NCBI RefSeq assembly: GCF_000485595.1
Contig: NW_014577367.1
Coordinates: forward strand, 51,537-83,830
DNA: 32,294 nucleotides
Reading direction: 5' to 3'
Origin: Priapulus caudatus
Lineage: Eukaryota > Priapulida > Priapulimorpha > Priapulimorphida > Priapulidae
Each line of letters begins with the position of its first letter. The stretch's first letter is position 1. Of this stretch, positions 1 through 11,356 are shown piece by piece. The notes beneath the pieces were generated by a model. It searched no databases. It was given only the letters and a program-made list of their open reading frames with translations, and had not been told where the DNA came from. The translations under genes and the position numbers were made by a program.

Positions 1-3000
1 GACTAGCAGTTACGGTATTTCACAGAGATGCTGAACGGATATGCACTTTGTTCAAAAGCATATTGTGCAGAACAGAAGAAGGGCCGCCAGTGTGCCTGAT
101 AAACCGGTGAAGTTGGATGTGCACAGTGCTCATGATCAGGTGGTCATCTATCTGAAATGCTTTAGGCTAAAAAGGTGGGGGGTCAAACTATTCAAAGTTG
201 TGCAATTCTTGGTGAATTCTCTATGACGTTTGGGTCGCAAAGGCTACATGATATACAGGTAGGTATTCGTCGCGGAAACCTCACGGCGAGTTCTGTAATT
301 TTACAAGTGTGACATTACATGCGTCTAAACTGTTCAGGGTAAATTTATATTCATTGATTGTCCTGCGAAGTTGTGGAATGTTGTCAAATCTCGGTTAGCG
401 TTCATATTTTACCATGATAATTAACAAGTTAATATACTTAAGTTATTGCTATTCTGAGAATGAGAATTGATGTTGGCGGATGCAGAGTTCTTCGACTCAG
501 CATTACATGGAAAATACACGAGGCTGAAATATGGGGTGATTTGGCTCAAATCTCAGAGTACAGGAAAGTGGAAGTCCGTAGAAATTCCTGGTAGAACTTT
601 GCCATTTATCAGGCTCTTTGCAATCACTAAGTTGGCAGGTATGCCACTTAGGTCCTGCAGGCAAAGGTGACGTCCCGATGATTGATATAAGGCTCGATTG
701 GAATTATATCGATATCAAAAAAAATTGCAAACGATGATGAAATACTTTATTTTTTGGGCGGACAAATGTGTTTGTTTTGGTATTTCTACTACAGCGAAGA
801 CATAGCAAGTATACTGTTACACAGCTTTAAGATATTGCATCAGTAAAAAATGCTCTATTAAATGATATATTTCGAATATATAGTAGCGCGCTCAATAACG
901 TTTCAAAGGCGATTATCTATCGATCATCGATCGTTGCAATCATGCATCGTGATGATTCCACCAGATTCCCATCACTACCTGTAGGTAGGTGCTGGTGGGT
1001 GCAAGTAGATGGTTAGCGAAAAAAAATGAATGTAATTTACAGCTTGTCCTTACCAAGCTTCACTGCCAAAGGAGCGCGGGCAACGTCGGTGTAATCTTGG
1101 ACAACCTATATATTTCGGTTTTCCTAGCAGCTGCGTCGGACGCAGGCTCGACAAAGAGTGAAGTCGAAAATTTATAGCTTAAAAAATTTTGAGGGCAGCA
1201 CATTGTAGGTTCTCAAGTTTGAAGCATATTCGCTGAATTTGACCGGCTCGACGCGCGCCCCCCAGGTTTGATGCAGTCCGGTCTTCTAGTGAGGTATCAA
1301 CCAAAGTAGTGCGAATGACGTCCTCCTACGTATCTCCATGTGTCGCATTCATTAGGCAAATGAGTCTGAGTGGCTCCTGTAATAGAACTGCATTATTATA
1401 AAACGGTTATTGTGACGTCGATTAGTGGTCGAATGTCGCTATCATTCACACGTGCAACTTCTTTATATCGTCTGAGGATCACCCGAGATGAAGAAGAATT
1501 GAGAGATAGTCTGATTGCAAGTGCATCAGAATCTTCGTGCAAAGGTGGTCACGAGCAGTAACGAGACTGATACTGAAATGCTATGGTCACTAGTAAAGTA
1601 AAGAAAGGAGGTAAAAGATGTATAGTTACCTGTCAATGTGTGCTTACCTGTAATGTCTAAAATTGCGAAGAAGTAAGTGCAAGCTGCCACCACAGGATTG
1701 CAACGAACGTAGGGCCAATAAGCGAATATCTGAACAGTTCCCGCCACCATATTGAGATCAGAAGAGGTATAGTATATATATATGGTCTAATAATAACTTA
1801 GTTTCGATAGTACGTAGTCTTAGGTATTTTTATTATCAATCTCTTCATACATCGTACTTCAATTCACAGAACGGGTGCGTTTCGGTTACAATGGATTGTG
1901 GCCCATTTGGATATTTGCAATGTATGGTAATGCAAACTAAAAACGCACGAATGTTTACCCAAAAAATTAATCATACTTTCCTAAGCGCGCCTCGGCCATT
2001 TATACCCCTTTTTCTAGTTACCTTAATAACACAGCTGGACTTTCGTTTACTTATAATGATCGATAGGTTTAATTAATTGGTGGCTGTCCACGAGCTGCAG
2101 GGGCGAAATTATAGGTTTTCTTTAGTGAAACAGCAAGTAATGGGAATATATAGCTTTCCAGCTCTTGGTGTTTTTTATCCTCTTTGCTCGTTTAACTGTA
2201 GCACTGCCATTTGGTTGACCGCGTGTAAGACTCTGCTATCGCGGGGGGGGGGGGGCTCGTCGTCTATTAAACCCATTGCATGCCATATATTTATACTGTA
2301 GGTTATGTATTTATGAGATTTATGCGTGATAATATAATATTATATTTATATATTATAATTATATATATATAATATATCATTCGTCGTGCTCGTGGTCAAT
2401 ATATGGTCCCAAACCGTCATAGCAATTGCATCTGTTTAATTCTGAGTTAGTTGTATTATTAGTCTCCTCGTACCAGTCCTTTATGCGAGTCAGTCTCGAT
2501 TCGGTGGTTTTTTACAGTCATAGTTCGGTTTTTGGCGATGGTGAAGGTGGGTAAACTGATGTTGGAACGGAGATTCATGAACAGACTGCTGTTGCGTGTT
2601 GTAATCCGCCTACAAGGATCACACCTGGAGCACCAGTTGATGTAATTATTGTATCTTGCCCGATATTCTATAAACCTGTAAGTTAAATTTTCGGGAGCTT
2701 GCCATCTCCACGTCGTCGCAGTACGTGCGATTGGATAAGTTCGTGATGTTACTGTTGTTCAAGGGCGGGACTGGCATAGGGAGCACCGGGGTTTTCCCGG
2801 TGGCCTGGCCGGCTAACTGGCCGTGCCCTAAAAAAAAAAAGAATAAAATCTGCCAGCCTCCAGAGCCATATTTAATTTTATTATATATATACGTACCGCG
2901 TAACGTATACGTATGTAGCATATATACGGTATAGAAATGGTCTGCAGGCCGCAGATTATAAAATATATATATATATATATTATATCTATATACACATACT

Positions 3001-3016
3001 AATATTATATCTATCT
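1..3016. other. No confident gene; AT-rich, repeat-bearing DNA
   Basis: I see no supportable gene here. Two stretches look weakly exon-like. One follows TTGTGCAG and starts near 63. The other (about 490-641) is open and ends at a plausible donor, GCAG|GTATGC. Neither has a recognised product, nor a phase link to the exons further right. The rest is AT-rich, with an 11-base G run near 2241, TA-rich tracts near 2320-2380 and 2960-3000, and a GC-rich fragment near 2763-2830 that ends in an A-run and looks like a repeat piece. Confidence 0.5.
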
Positions 3017-3020
3017 ATCG

Positions 3021-3280
3021 GAGTAGATAATAGGCGAATATTTATATATTAGTGCTCATCATGACTTTGCAATCTACTCGGCAAATATGAAGGTGAATCA
3101 TACAAGTTTCTTAAACGAACAATTTCAATTTGTTTACAACACCAAATGCGTTATATAACAATCGCGTCGCGCAAGCAATGCCCGCTCAGGCAGGCCACTA
3201 TTGTTCATAGTCCTGCGAACATTTATCCAATAGAATGTTCACCGATATCACTTGTGATGCACTATCCCTATTATCTACTC
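3021..3280. mobile_element. MITE-like element with 14-bp terminal inverted repeats
   Basis: GAGTAGATAATAGG at 3021-3034 is repeated as its perfect reverse complement at 3267-3280, bounding a 260-bp non-coding segment. AT-rich DNA flanks it on both sides and a TA dinucleotide run follows at about 3285-3313, so a target duplication cannot be judged. The same terminal word (AGTAGATAATA) recurs in the palindrome near 24180 and at 29952. This points to one small non-autonomous family in this genome. No transposase is encoded. Confidence 0.6.
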
Positions 3281-3313
<33 letters not shown>

Positions 3314-3317
<4 letters not shown>

Positions 3318-3837
3318 TCTGTGGCCTGCAGGCCATATTATTATAGGTGGGGCGGTTGTTTTATTTGAGATTCATAACAGTATATTGCACTAAGCAGTTG
3401 TTGGCTCATTAGTGTGTGATTCACATGCACTAAAATTTACCAGAATGCATGGAATGAAGTCTTTGTATCAAAAAAAATATTTTCTGGTGGGAGAGTCCCG
3501 GGCCCCCAGACCCCCCGCTTAAAAAGTGGCCTGACTGGGGCTATATTTCCGGGCCTGAATGATTTTCCCAGTATGGCTCTGACTGTGTTATTATGAAATA
3601 TAGCCAGATTGATGCCATCATACCTCTAGATGACGCCACTATGTAATATTACAAGTAATTGTGTTGCATTCACATAATTATTGATCGTCAGTAGTTCCGG
3701 CAATGGTAAATACGCTGTAAATGCAATGGGTTAACTGTTGTGTATTCGAAGATGTTGAATCTAAAACACCTTGACAAAATCATCATAGCAGCTGCGTGCG
3801 CGTTGTTCTTACTGGTGGCAAAATTTAATTCTTTCAG
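3314..3837. other. Intergenic/intronic, no gene seen
   Basis: No coding signal. A GC-rich patch near 3485-3530 (GGGCCCCCAGACCCCCCGC type) resembles a repeat piece related to the one near 28620. Confidence 0.4.
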
Positions 3838-3928
3838 ATGTGGGTGCAACTAGTTCGAAAACCCGCCAAGAGCTCGTCTTCGGAAGACGTCAGTGAACCT
3901 GTGGAAATGAAATACGTACCCCATGATG
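3838..3928 (+). CDS. Host gene exon 1 of 6 seen (unknown acidic protein)
   Basis: This is a 91-nt exon after a pyrimidine-rich acceptor (TTCTTTCAG) and before a strong donor (GATG|GTAAGT). Only one of its three frames is open. It reads MWVQLVRKPAKSSSSEDVSE... and ends with one spare base (phase 1). The initial ATG may be the start codon or simply the first codon after the splice; upstream exons could lie outside the window or be unrecognised. Joined to the next exon it continues ...YVPHD-EVERVG. I do not recognise the protein. It is serine- and acid-rich with no obvious domain. Confidence 0.6.
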
Positions 3929-4931
3929 GTAAGTCGGCGTGTAAAGGAATTGTACGTACGAAGTGTTTGAAACAAACATAAAACGGCCAAAAACCAGCAG
4001 AACTATTGATTTGTAAAAAATACTAGCCCCTAACAACATATACTGACCCTTTTCGTGATATTTTTAGATGCAAATCAGCTGTGCTCCCTCCACCGTATCA
4101 GTTTCTGAAAAAGTAGGTAATTTGGTGCTGATAAGGAAGCAAACCTTTGCATAAAAAGTGAAAAATAAAAAATAAATAATAAATATTTTTAAAGAAATAA
4201 GATAACGTAGAATAGGGTTTGTATTTGTCTAGATTGCAGTCATTTAGACATAAAACATGGCAACATTTATAAATCCTACTCTTCAACCTCCAGCACATAT
4301 GCTATATTATACCTGTCCAGGCTTTGCTATATGTATATGTATATATGTATATTTTACAATCGACCGCACCAATATTCTACCAGCAACAAGCACCTTTTTT
4401 CCTAAGAAAATAAGAACCTAAATAGCCTAATTTCCCAGTAAACACTAATTATATAAGAACATTTTTAGGCTAACTTTGATAAATACAGGTTTTATACGAG
4501 GGTTTTTACTGTATTGCACTCACACTTTTACTATATTCACTAGCAGGTGTATTGCTGGCAGGCTTAGTGAAGACAGTTCAGGGCACACAAATGAAATTTG
4601 AATCTATTTCTACTTGTACTACTAACTTTGTAGGTGGCGATCGCTGTGTAAGCAAAAGATTTGAACCCCGGGTTTTTGTGGGCAGGAGTTATAGAAAAAA
4701 GCACTAGGATTAAATCGATATATAATTCCATTGTTAGTACAGTGGTCTCCGGTATCCTTTGTCGGGATGAATGGGCACATCACTTAAATGGCATATATGT
4801 CTTTGAAAAACAATCGTTACACACGTTGTTACGTAATTGGGACATTTTCATGCTTTCCGACAAGTCCCGATCTTTGTTCTGAGGTAAATCGGAATTGCGG
4901 TGTGAGTGAAAAGTTTCAACCTTGTGTGCAG

Positions 4932-5071
4932 AAGTGGAACGTGTTGGCACAAAGAGGCGCCGGAATATGGAGCAAGTACAGATGGTAATGTCAGATGCCG
5001 GTTCCGGTTCTGGCTTCGATAATCCACAGACGGATGATCCTATGATGCAAGAAGCTGTACCAAGTTCTGAG
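4932..5071 (+). CDS. Host gene exon 2 (unknown acidic protein)
   Basis: The acceptor is CTTGTGTGCAG. The two leading bases complete the phase-1 codon left by the previous exon. It reads EVERVGTKRRRNMEQVQ, a basic patch that could act as a nuclear localisation signal, and then an acidic and serine-rich stretch. Two donors both keep phase 0: ATG|GTAATG after 4984 and GAG|GTTGGA after 5071. I chose the longer form because the extra residues (SDAGSGSGFDNPQTDDPMM...) look coding and run into the acidic next exon, but the shorter donor is nearer to consensus. The product is unknown. Confidence 0.5.
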
Positions 5072-5180
5072 GTTGGACCGAGTAGCGTTACCTTTATCTC
5101 CTCTCACTTACTATCGTGTGTAATCACATTCAGCTTCTATATATTCTCTGTTATATCTAACTTCTAGAGCAGCTTTATAT

Positions 5181-5592
5181 AGCCGCTTTTACATGGATCG
5201 GTTTGACCCGGGTCGAAAACGACTCCGGCTAAATGCGTCCCGGGCCAAGCGTTCACACGGACGTTTTCTCAGTACAAAAACAACCCGTGTCATTTCGACC
5301 CGAGTGCTGGGTCATTTTGCCGTGTGAACGCGCACCGACACACGACCCGGGACAAAATTAGTACGGCGGCAGACGTCGCCAGTGTCGACCCAACTGAGTT
5401 TACATGAGTTGTTGCTGTGCCCTGATTGTTTCATTCACATTGTTCGCTTGGATGCATTGGGTTTTTCAGCTCGCAGCTCGCACAATCAGCTTGTGTAAAC
5501 TCTTTTTTCAAAATCGACCCGTGTCGTTTTTGCCCCGGGTCAGTCTCGGATCGTTTTTGACCCGGCGGTTTTCGCTCCGTGTGAACGCGGCT
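5181..5592. mobile_element. MITE with GCCGCGTTCACACGG-type inverted ends
   Basis: The left end AGCCGCTTTTACATGGATCG and the reverse complement of the right end, AGCCGCGTTCACACGGAGCG, match at 16 of 20 positions. The interior repeats GACCCGGGTCGAAAACGAC-like words in both orientations, so the element can fold back on itself. TAT flanks both ends (5178-5180 and 5593-5595), which may be a 3-bp target duplication. It is non-coding and lies in the intron between host exons 2 and 3. Confidence 0.7.
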
Positions 5593-5854
5593 TATGTCTC
5601 CTGTGATCTTTTACGTACAATTGTCATCTTACGTAATTACATTCTTGCATGAACAACAGGCAGTGGTCGCACACACTCACTCAGCTTTAATTTATTTATT
5701 TACTCTATAGCTTGTTACTCGGTTGTTTACTTACAACAAAAAGTGTATAAGTTCACGTATATAAACGTAGTTACAGAAATAAAATTGGTAAAATTTGATG
5801 CAGTTTACTTTTTATGCACAGTGACAATATTTGATTGTTAGTGCATTCTTTTAG

Positions 5855-5923
5855 GATGACAACGACGACGATGAGGATTGTGTTTACGCGGATTGTGCCA
5901 CAAGACTAGCAAAGCCTAGACAG
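5855..5923 (+). CDS. Host gene exon 3 (acidic segment)
   Basis: This is a 69-nt, phase 0-to-0 exon between TTCTTTTAG and CAG|GTATAA. Only one frame is open; the other two contain stops. It encodes 23 residues beginning DDNDDDDEDCVYADC and ending KPRQ. The run of Asp/Glu fits the acidic end of the previous exon. The product is unknown. The following intron is about 10.9 kb because of nested retrotransposon insertions. Confidence 0.6.
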
Positions 5924-6156
5924 GTATAATATAGCATATGTTCTGGAGGTTGAAGAGTAGAATTTATAAATGTTGCCATGACTTCGATACGATGCTTCTC
6001 AATTATTCTGTGTATGGTCTAATGTTTAGGCAAGTGTAAGAATGCAAAATATATAGATGATTGTGTTAATATCGTGTGATTTTTCATTGTTGTTTCCTCC
6101 AGCTACTTCTGTGCAAAAGTGGTGTCACATATAGATATGCAACTTAGATTAGTATA

Positions 6157-6805
6157 TTTAGCTCGCCTTGACATCGTCAAGATGAGATATTGCCACGGGG
6201 TGTCGTCCGTCGTCCGTCCGTCCGTCCGTCCGTCAAGAGTTGGCTACAGTCAACGATAACTCAAGAACCGTTTGACCCACATGTTTTAAATTGCATATAG
6301 TTGTTACTCCTATGGGGGAGGTTTGAACGTCCTATTTTGAAGAACGCCAGTCGACCTACTTTCGAGCCACGTCCACTTTTTGGCAAAAAATGGAAATGGC
6401 CATAAGTCAGTTCAGGTTCAACGGATTTTGCTTATTTCTAGTATGTGAATGAATAAGGACTGGCCCCAAAACATATCACACGGGTTTTGATTTTTTTTTT
6501 AATTATGCAAATTATGTAGATTTTGGCAATTTCACTACGCATTTCAGTGTCTGCCTACGGTCAACGATAACTCAAGAACCGTTTCACCCACATGTTTCAA
6601 ATGTGTTGAATACAGTTGTTACTCCTATGGGAGAGATTTGAACTTTCTCTTTTGGAGCACGCCAGTCGACCTACTTTCGAGCCACGCCCACTTTTTGGCA
6701 AAAATGAAAATGGCCATCTAAATGCATTCGATTTTGTTAAATTTTAGTATGTGAATGTGTAAGGCTATGCCCCAAAACAGTTGTTACTCCTATGGGAGAG
6801 ATGAC
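6157..6805 (+). repeat. Dispersed repeat, copy 1
   Basis: It begins TTTAGCTCGCCTTGACATCG and contains a short GTCC tandem near 6215. A module of about 100 bp (CAACGATAACTCAAGAACCG ... CAGTTGTTACTCCTATGGGAG) occurs twice, near 6250 and 6560, with its last part again at 6778-6805. A second copy of the whole unit lies at 22838-23535 in the same orientation. It breaks off exactly where the Gypsy-A terminal repeat starts. No protein is evident. Similar 'over-repeated' units are common in marine invertebrate genomes; that is from memory. Confidence 0.75.
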
Positions 6806-6808
6806 ATC

Positions 6809-6925
6809 TAAATAAGAACCCTGTCTATTTGTTAAGTCCGCTGTCTTAAAATTAGTTGCGGTCAACAATGATCACGGTCTGCACATGAAACAAAAGAATG
6901 GGTACATAGTATCAGTTACAATCCT
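6809..6925 (-). repeat. Gypsy-A 3' terminal direct repeat
   Basis: 117 bp, matching 16226-16342 with five substitutions and no indels. It abuts a polypurine tract at the correct end, so it is read as the 3' LTR (or the retained part of it). It is short for an LTR. A TG start is possible at TGTAAC (minus strand, from 6920), but I could not define a CA end or a target duplication. Confidence 0.65.
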
Positions 6926-6940
6926 TTATCTCCCCTCAAG
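6926..6940 (-). other. Gypsy-A polypurine tract
   Basis: Minus-strand CTTGAGGGGAGATAA directly precedes the 3' terminal repeat. This is the expected place and composition for the plus-strand DNA primer of an LTR retroelement. Confidence 0.65.
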
Positions 6941-7138
6941 TCTTTGGCGCGAATAGAGAAAATATCAATAATGTGACAAAGACTGAACAATCCGAAATAT
7001 TGCAGTGAACAACAAACAACTGGCATGAACGACGAATCTTGTGAACAAAACTATGAAAAATCCATGTATCAACAGTCAAACATCCGTAGGAACATAAACA
7101 CATAAACGCGAAAAACATTGTTAGTTTGAATGCTGAGA

Positions 7139-8936
7139 TCACATGGAATAGTCAGAGTGCCAAGCAGGCTGCTTGGTGCGACGGTTAGAGCGTCTCGGTG
7201 CTGTAGCAGGAGGGCCAGCCGGAGGGGCACTGACGGATGCAGGATCCGGAATCCGGCGAGAGATTGCCGGGGGTGCCATGTCGGTTGATGTCGTTGCTGG
7301 TGAGTCATGCACAGTAGAGGGGACAACTGCAAAGAGATGGGAACGCCTGTCGGTAGAACCATCATCGTCCAGCAGGGGTGGTGGCAGAAGCATGTTGGCA
7401 GGCGGAACTGTGTTGCAGTGAGGAACTCAGCAGAGCCAGTGGAGCGTGGTGAGCGTGGTGCCAGTCCTGCAGGGCAGGAGAGAGCCATGGGTGCCGGTCG
7501 GCGACGAGCATGGATGTCGTCCTGCATTGTTGTTGGAGGTGAAGGTCGTTGAATAGGAACATACTTCCGCAGGAATTTTCTGTTGCGTAATGTGACTCTC
7601 CCAGAGCCATCAACTCGAATGACGTATTGGTCATATTGCCGAACCTCGACCACCACCCCGGTTTTGTCCCACTTGAGTGGATGCAGCCCTGTCTGATTTT
7701 GAATGCGGACGTGGTCACCAACGGCAAGGAGCAGGAGTCGTTTAGTATGTTCAGTCCAACGTTCCGCATCCCTCATGTGGCGGTTTGTATCTGCCGGGAG
7801 CAATGGGTATAAAGTCTTGAATCGGGCGGCCAAAGACACACATGGCTGGAGAGAGCTTGGTGTCCCTGTCAGGAGTGTTCCTGTACTTGCAAGCATTTAG
7901 CACGCTGGAAGGCATCATTGTCTAGGGCAGCCCGTGCGGGCCTGGTGTGTGACATGATGAGGACGTCTTTGAGGATGTTTGACAGCGACCATCAGCGCGG
8001 CAGTTGCTATGGGATAAGCAACGGACGGAGAGTCTAGTGATGGATGCCCCAGGTCCGGGAGAAGCCGGCCGGTGTGGTTGACGCCGTGAATCGCGCCAGT
8101 CTCTCCCGATGCCAAGTTCATCCGGGATTCCGAAGGTGACGGAATATCCGGCATGACGTAGGATGAGATGGTCCAGTTGCCCCTGAAGTGGGACGCTTCT
8201 CAAACAATGGGCCAGTTTGAGTAGCGTTCCACTCAACCAAGTGATTGCAGCCCTTGCAGGTGGAAGCAAAATCTAGGCACAGACACATTGGAAAAGGTTA
8301 GCGCTGGAGACAGAAACGGGTTGGCTGGTGCCGCTCGCCGTTGGAGGGCAGATGCATTGGTTCACCGTGCCACGCGAGTCCGCAATGGCAGGAGAGAATG
8401 CCTGACCAAAAGATTGGTAGGACTCTTGCCCTCCGTCATAAGTGAGACATCTTGGTGCGCAGATGGAGATGCGGCCAATACTTCTCCCGGAGAGGATGGT
8501 GGAATATCTAAGCGGTCTCTATGTAGAGGATGGACCCGTCGACCTGCCAGCAGCTCTCTACGCGAAATGAAAGTATTCGCGTAGGGGTGGAGGGAGTCTC
8601 TGGCGGAACTTCTGGCATGCAGCTTCGATAGTGCCAAGCGACGTGCCTGCCATGTTGTCATCACTCGCCTGTGGCAGTAGGACTCTGTCCCATGTGACTG
8701 ACTTCAGGTGAGAGACTCCAGGGCACACATAGCAGAAGGGAGTGTGCAAACTTTGATGGTGTCGTCGCTGCGGCCAGCGTGCGAGGCCCGCCATGAGCGA
8801 TGTGGATCAGGAACGTGGCAGGTATCGAAGAGATTGTCGCGATGTATCGGGAAGGTACAACCTCTCAGGCGCACCAGTGGGTGTCGGAGAGAGGCAGTCT
8901 GTAGCACGGTGTCTGACGCCTGGGAATGGACCATAC
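7139..8936 (-). pseudogene. Gypsy-A integrase and pol C-terminal tail (broken)
   Basis: Reading leftward from 8936, fragments in different frames match successive parts of a gypsy integrase. The HHCC zinc-binding region covers about 8930-8360, with LPPPLREYF and SAHQDVS recognisable. The catalytic core follows at about 8310-7920 (FGIPDELG, SHSNCRA). The C-terminal DNA-binding part is at about 7776-7558 (GDHVRIQNQTG, DGSGRVTLRNRKFLR), then a proline/serine-rich tail that stops at 7139 and contains RRSNRRTKQPAWHSDYS. A stop lies at the start of the core near 8272, about where the first catalytic Asp is expected, and frameshifts recur throughout, so no active integrase is possible. Confidence 0.88.
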
Positions 8937-8959
8937 GGAACTTGTTAGCGCAGGTGTTT

Positions 8960-10252
8960 TCTCTTTAAGTTCCTTAGGCGCGGGGTTAGGATGTCCTGTA
9001 GGGCACGGTCAGCAAAGATCTTGAGGAGGGGCTGTGGTCGAGCTCTATGATAAGGTCTCGCACCCCAAGACGAAGGCTACTGCAAGTGCTTCGCCTTCCA
9101 CTGGAGCATAACGTGTTTCAGCAGCATGGGTGAACCTGCTGCCAACGAGAGTTATCTTCCAGCCTGAGTTGCAGCAGAAAAGGTCATAATTTTTGCAGCC
9201 ACAGTGTTTCTGCAGGAGCCAGAAGCCCGATGCCATTCTTGACCAGTCTGTTGCAAGCAAGTGGGTTTGCTGGGATCGAAGATTCTTACGCCTTCTTCTA
9301 TCTCACTAGCAATAACGACTTTGACTCGTCAAAAGCGCGCTGGAGGGCATCGGTCCATACAAACGGTATGCTTGGCTTCAGGAGCTCGCGAAATGGTAGC
9401 ATCTTCTTAGTCATACTAAAGGCGTAGGAGATTGATTACCAGTCCGAACCATGAGCGACATCTGTAACGTTGGTGGGCGTTGGGAAGTCAAGGATTGCCT
9501 TTAAGTACTTCTCGCATGGGCGCGACGCCTGTCTGCGGGTATTCTGAAAACCAGCAAATTCCACAACACTGCACCAAACATGAACTTCCTGGGTTGAGGT
9601 GATCCCGTTGAGGCCGCATATATCTAGCCATTCAACAGCGCTAGAAAAACTGTCTTCTAACGTGTCAGCCCGCAGGAGGACGTTGTCAACACATTTTTGT
9701 CTTGTTCTGGACACCCGAGACAATCTCGCCATATCTGCTGGTGTATCCACACCTGAGGCCAATGGTACCCTGAGGGCGCTGTCTTGTATCGGTACCTGCC
9801 CCCATGGAGTGATGAAGGTGGTGAGGTGCTGTCCTCTGGGTATATGGGTACGCTATGGTATCTGTTCCATGCGTCGAGTACTGTCTTTTTTCCGTGAGGA
9901 ACGGAACGGGCCTGAGATGAAGGGTGATGGCGTGTGGTGTGTCTCGCGGGTAACGTGCACATTGAGGGCATGGAAATCGAACGTCCGACGTGGTTTACCG
10001 TCCTTCTTTGCACACACCACCATCCTGTAGACCAGGTAACAGGCTCCCGATGGTACTGGTTCGGACACCCAACTGAACATTACTATCTAAACCAGCCTTG
10101 ACGGCATCTCGCCAGTGGAGTGGGACAGGCACTGGTGTGTTGATGTGCGACTGGCTTTGCGTCAGGGTCCACATCAATTTCATAGGGGGCTGTCCATTAG
10201 TGGCAAGGGCTATGCTCACACGTATTAAATGTGCTTGATTTGTAGTAGTCAA
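8960..10252 (-). pseudogene. Gypsy-A reverse transcriptase and RNase H (broken)
   Basis: Four overlapping minus-strand pieces cover a gypsy RT from the N-terminal PVPVPLHW region (about 10150) through VCAKKDGKPRRTFDF (about 10020), GRYRYKTAPSGY (about 9800) and the polymerase active site. At the active site (about 9690) the usual x-x-Asp-Asp reads CVDN: the second catalytic Asp is replaced by Asn. RNase H follows at 9260-8970, starting ATDWS and including FTHAAETRYAPVEGEALAVA. At least three frame changes are needed to read through. It copied the element's RNA into DNA when intact and is inactive here. Confidence 0.9.
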
Positions 10253-10509
10253 GTAGATACTGTTGCAGCTTCACACGGTTCGCCTCAGTCGCAGGGAAGT
10301 GCGCAGTTTAGTAGGGGGGTGGAGGGGCTGTTGACGCCGAGAGCAGGTACAGGCTGTTCCATCAGAGGCTCTTTGAGGGTGGCTGCCGTGTCCGGTTGTG
10401 TGCCCCTTGTCATTGTCCGAGCGTGGGGAAGCCTTCAAAGATGATCCTCAAATCGATGCAGGCCTCTTTTGCCCGAGAAAGCGCTTATCGGAGGTGTCTG
10501 TGATGTAGG

Positions 10510-10865
10510 TTAGTTGCCGTGACTCGACAACATGGCCGAGGCGGATAAGCGGAGAGGGGCGGCTCCAAGGATCATGATGCCCCCATTAGTCGCAGTGTGC
10601 ATCTCCATGATGACTGGGATGAGGTCTTGAAGGCGAATCCAAGGCGATGGACGACCGTCAAACAGCAAGCGGCAGCTTTGGCATCCAGTGTCTGCCATGG
10701 CTGGTATGGATCAGGTCTTTGAAAGTGATGAGAGGCCGAAACCAAGGGCTTTATTGTCATCAGGAGCAGCTTTCACGGTCACATCAAGGAATGGCTGAGG
10801 TGTCGATCTTTTCCTGTGCCATGCTTTGAAAGGTTTATCACACACGTTGGTGGGCGATGGGGAGG
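10510..10865 (-). pseudogene. Gypsy-A aspartic protease (broken)
   Basis: At 10698 leftward the minus strand reads MADTGCQSC. The D-T-G triad marks a retropepsin active site, and the downstream part includes DLIPV, MHTATNGGI and ILGAAPLRLS. The segment between DTG and the Gypsy-B junction at 10870 continues the gag-protease linker in shifted frames. The enzyme normally cuts the Gag-Pol polyprotein. The stretch 10260-10500 between protease and RT is the expected linker but is too degraded to read. Confidence 0.8.
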
Positions 10866-10869
10866 CCAT
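10865..10869. repeat. Target-site duplication of Gypsy-B, left copy
   Basis: GCCAT immediately before the LTR, matched by GCCAT at 15223-15227 immediately after the second LTR. Five bases is the usual duplication length for Ty3/gypsy integration. Confidence 0.9.
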
Positions 10870-11057
10870 TGGTCACGGTTGCCGCGTTCCCGTCGACGCG
10901 GCATCGAAGCCACACAGCTAGCTGCTGCACCTGGCCAGTTGCGGCACGCGCGCGCAGCGGGCAGTACCGTGCGAGAGGGCAAGCGGAAGGATAGTAGAGC
11001 GCGTAGCAAAGCCGTGAACGAAGCAGGCAGTTAAGTAGAGCCACGCAGCAGAGCCGT

Positions 11058-11355
11058 GCTGTGAGAGAGGACGTGTGTCGTCCAGCCGTCGCGTGAGAGA
11101 GGACGTGTGTCGTCCCAGCCGTGCGTGAGATGATGACGTGTATTCGTCCAGCCGTGCGGAGAATAGACGTGTATCCCAGCCTGCGGTGAGCGGAGACGTG
11201 TGCTGCCCTACGGCGTGAGAGCAGTGTGACGGTCGTCCAGCCTGAGAACGTGTGTCGTCCAGCCGTGCGTGAGAGAGGACGTGTATTCGTCCCAGCCGTG
11301 CGTGAGAGGGACGTGTATGTCCCAGCTGTGCGTGAGAGAGGACGTGTGGTCGTCC
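11058..11355 (+). repeat. Minisatellite inside the 5' LTR
   Basis: Roughly ten degenerate copies of a unit close to GAGAGAGGACGTGTGTCGTC plus CAGCCGTGCGT (about 31 bp). The equivalent array is at 14461-14773 in the other LTR. Unit boundaries vary by a few bases. Confidence 0.8.
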
Positions 11356-11356
11356 C

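Noticed and set aside
467-670. Possible exon around 490-641
   Set aside because: Open frame and a fair donor, but weak acceptor, no recognised product and no phase link to later exons.
6180-6240. Repeated CCGTC/GTCCGTCC as a CRISPR-like or regulatory array
   Set aside because: It is a simple 4-bp tandem within a dispersed repeat that also occurs, shorter, in copy 2.
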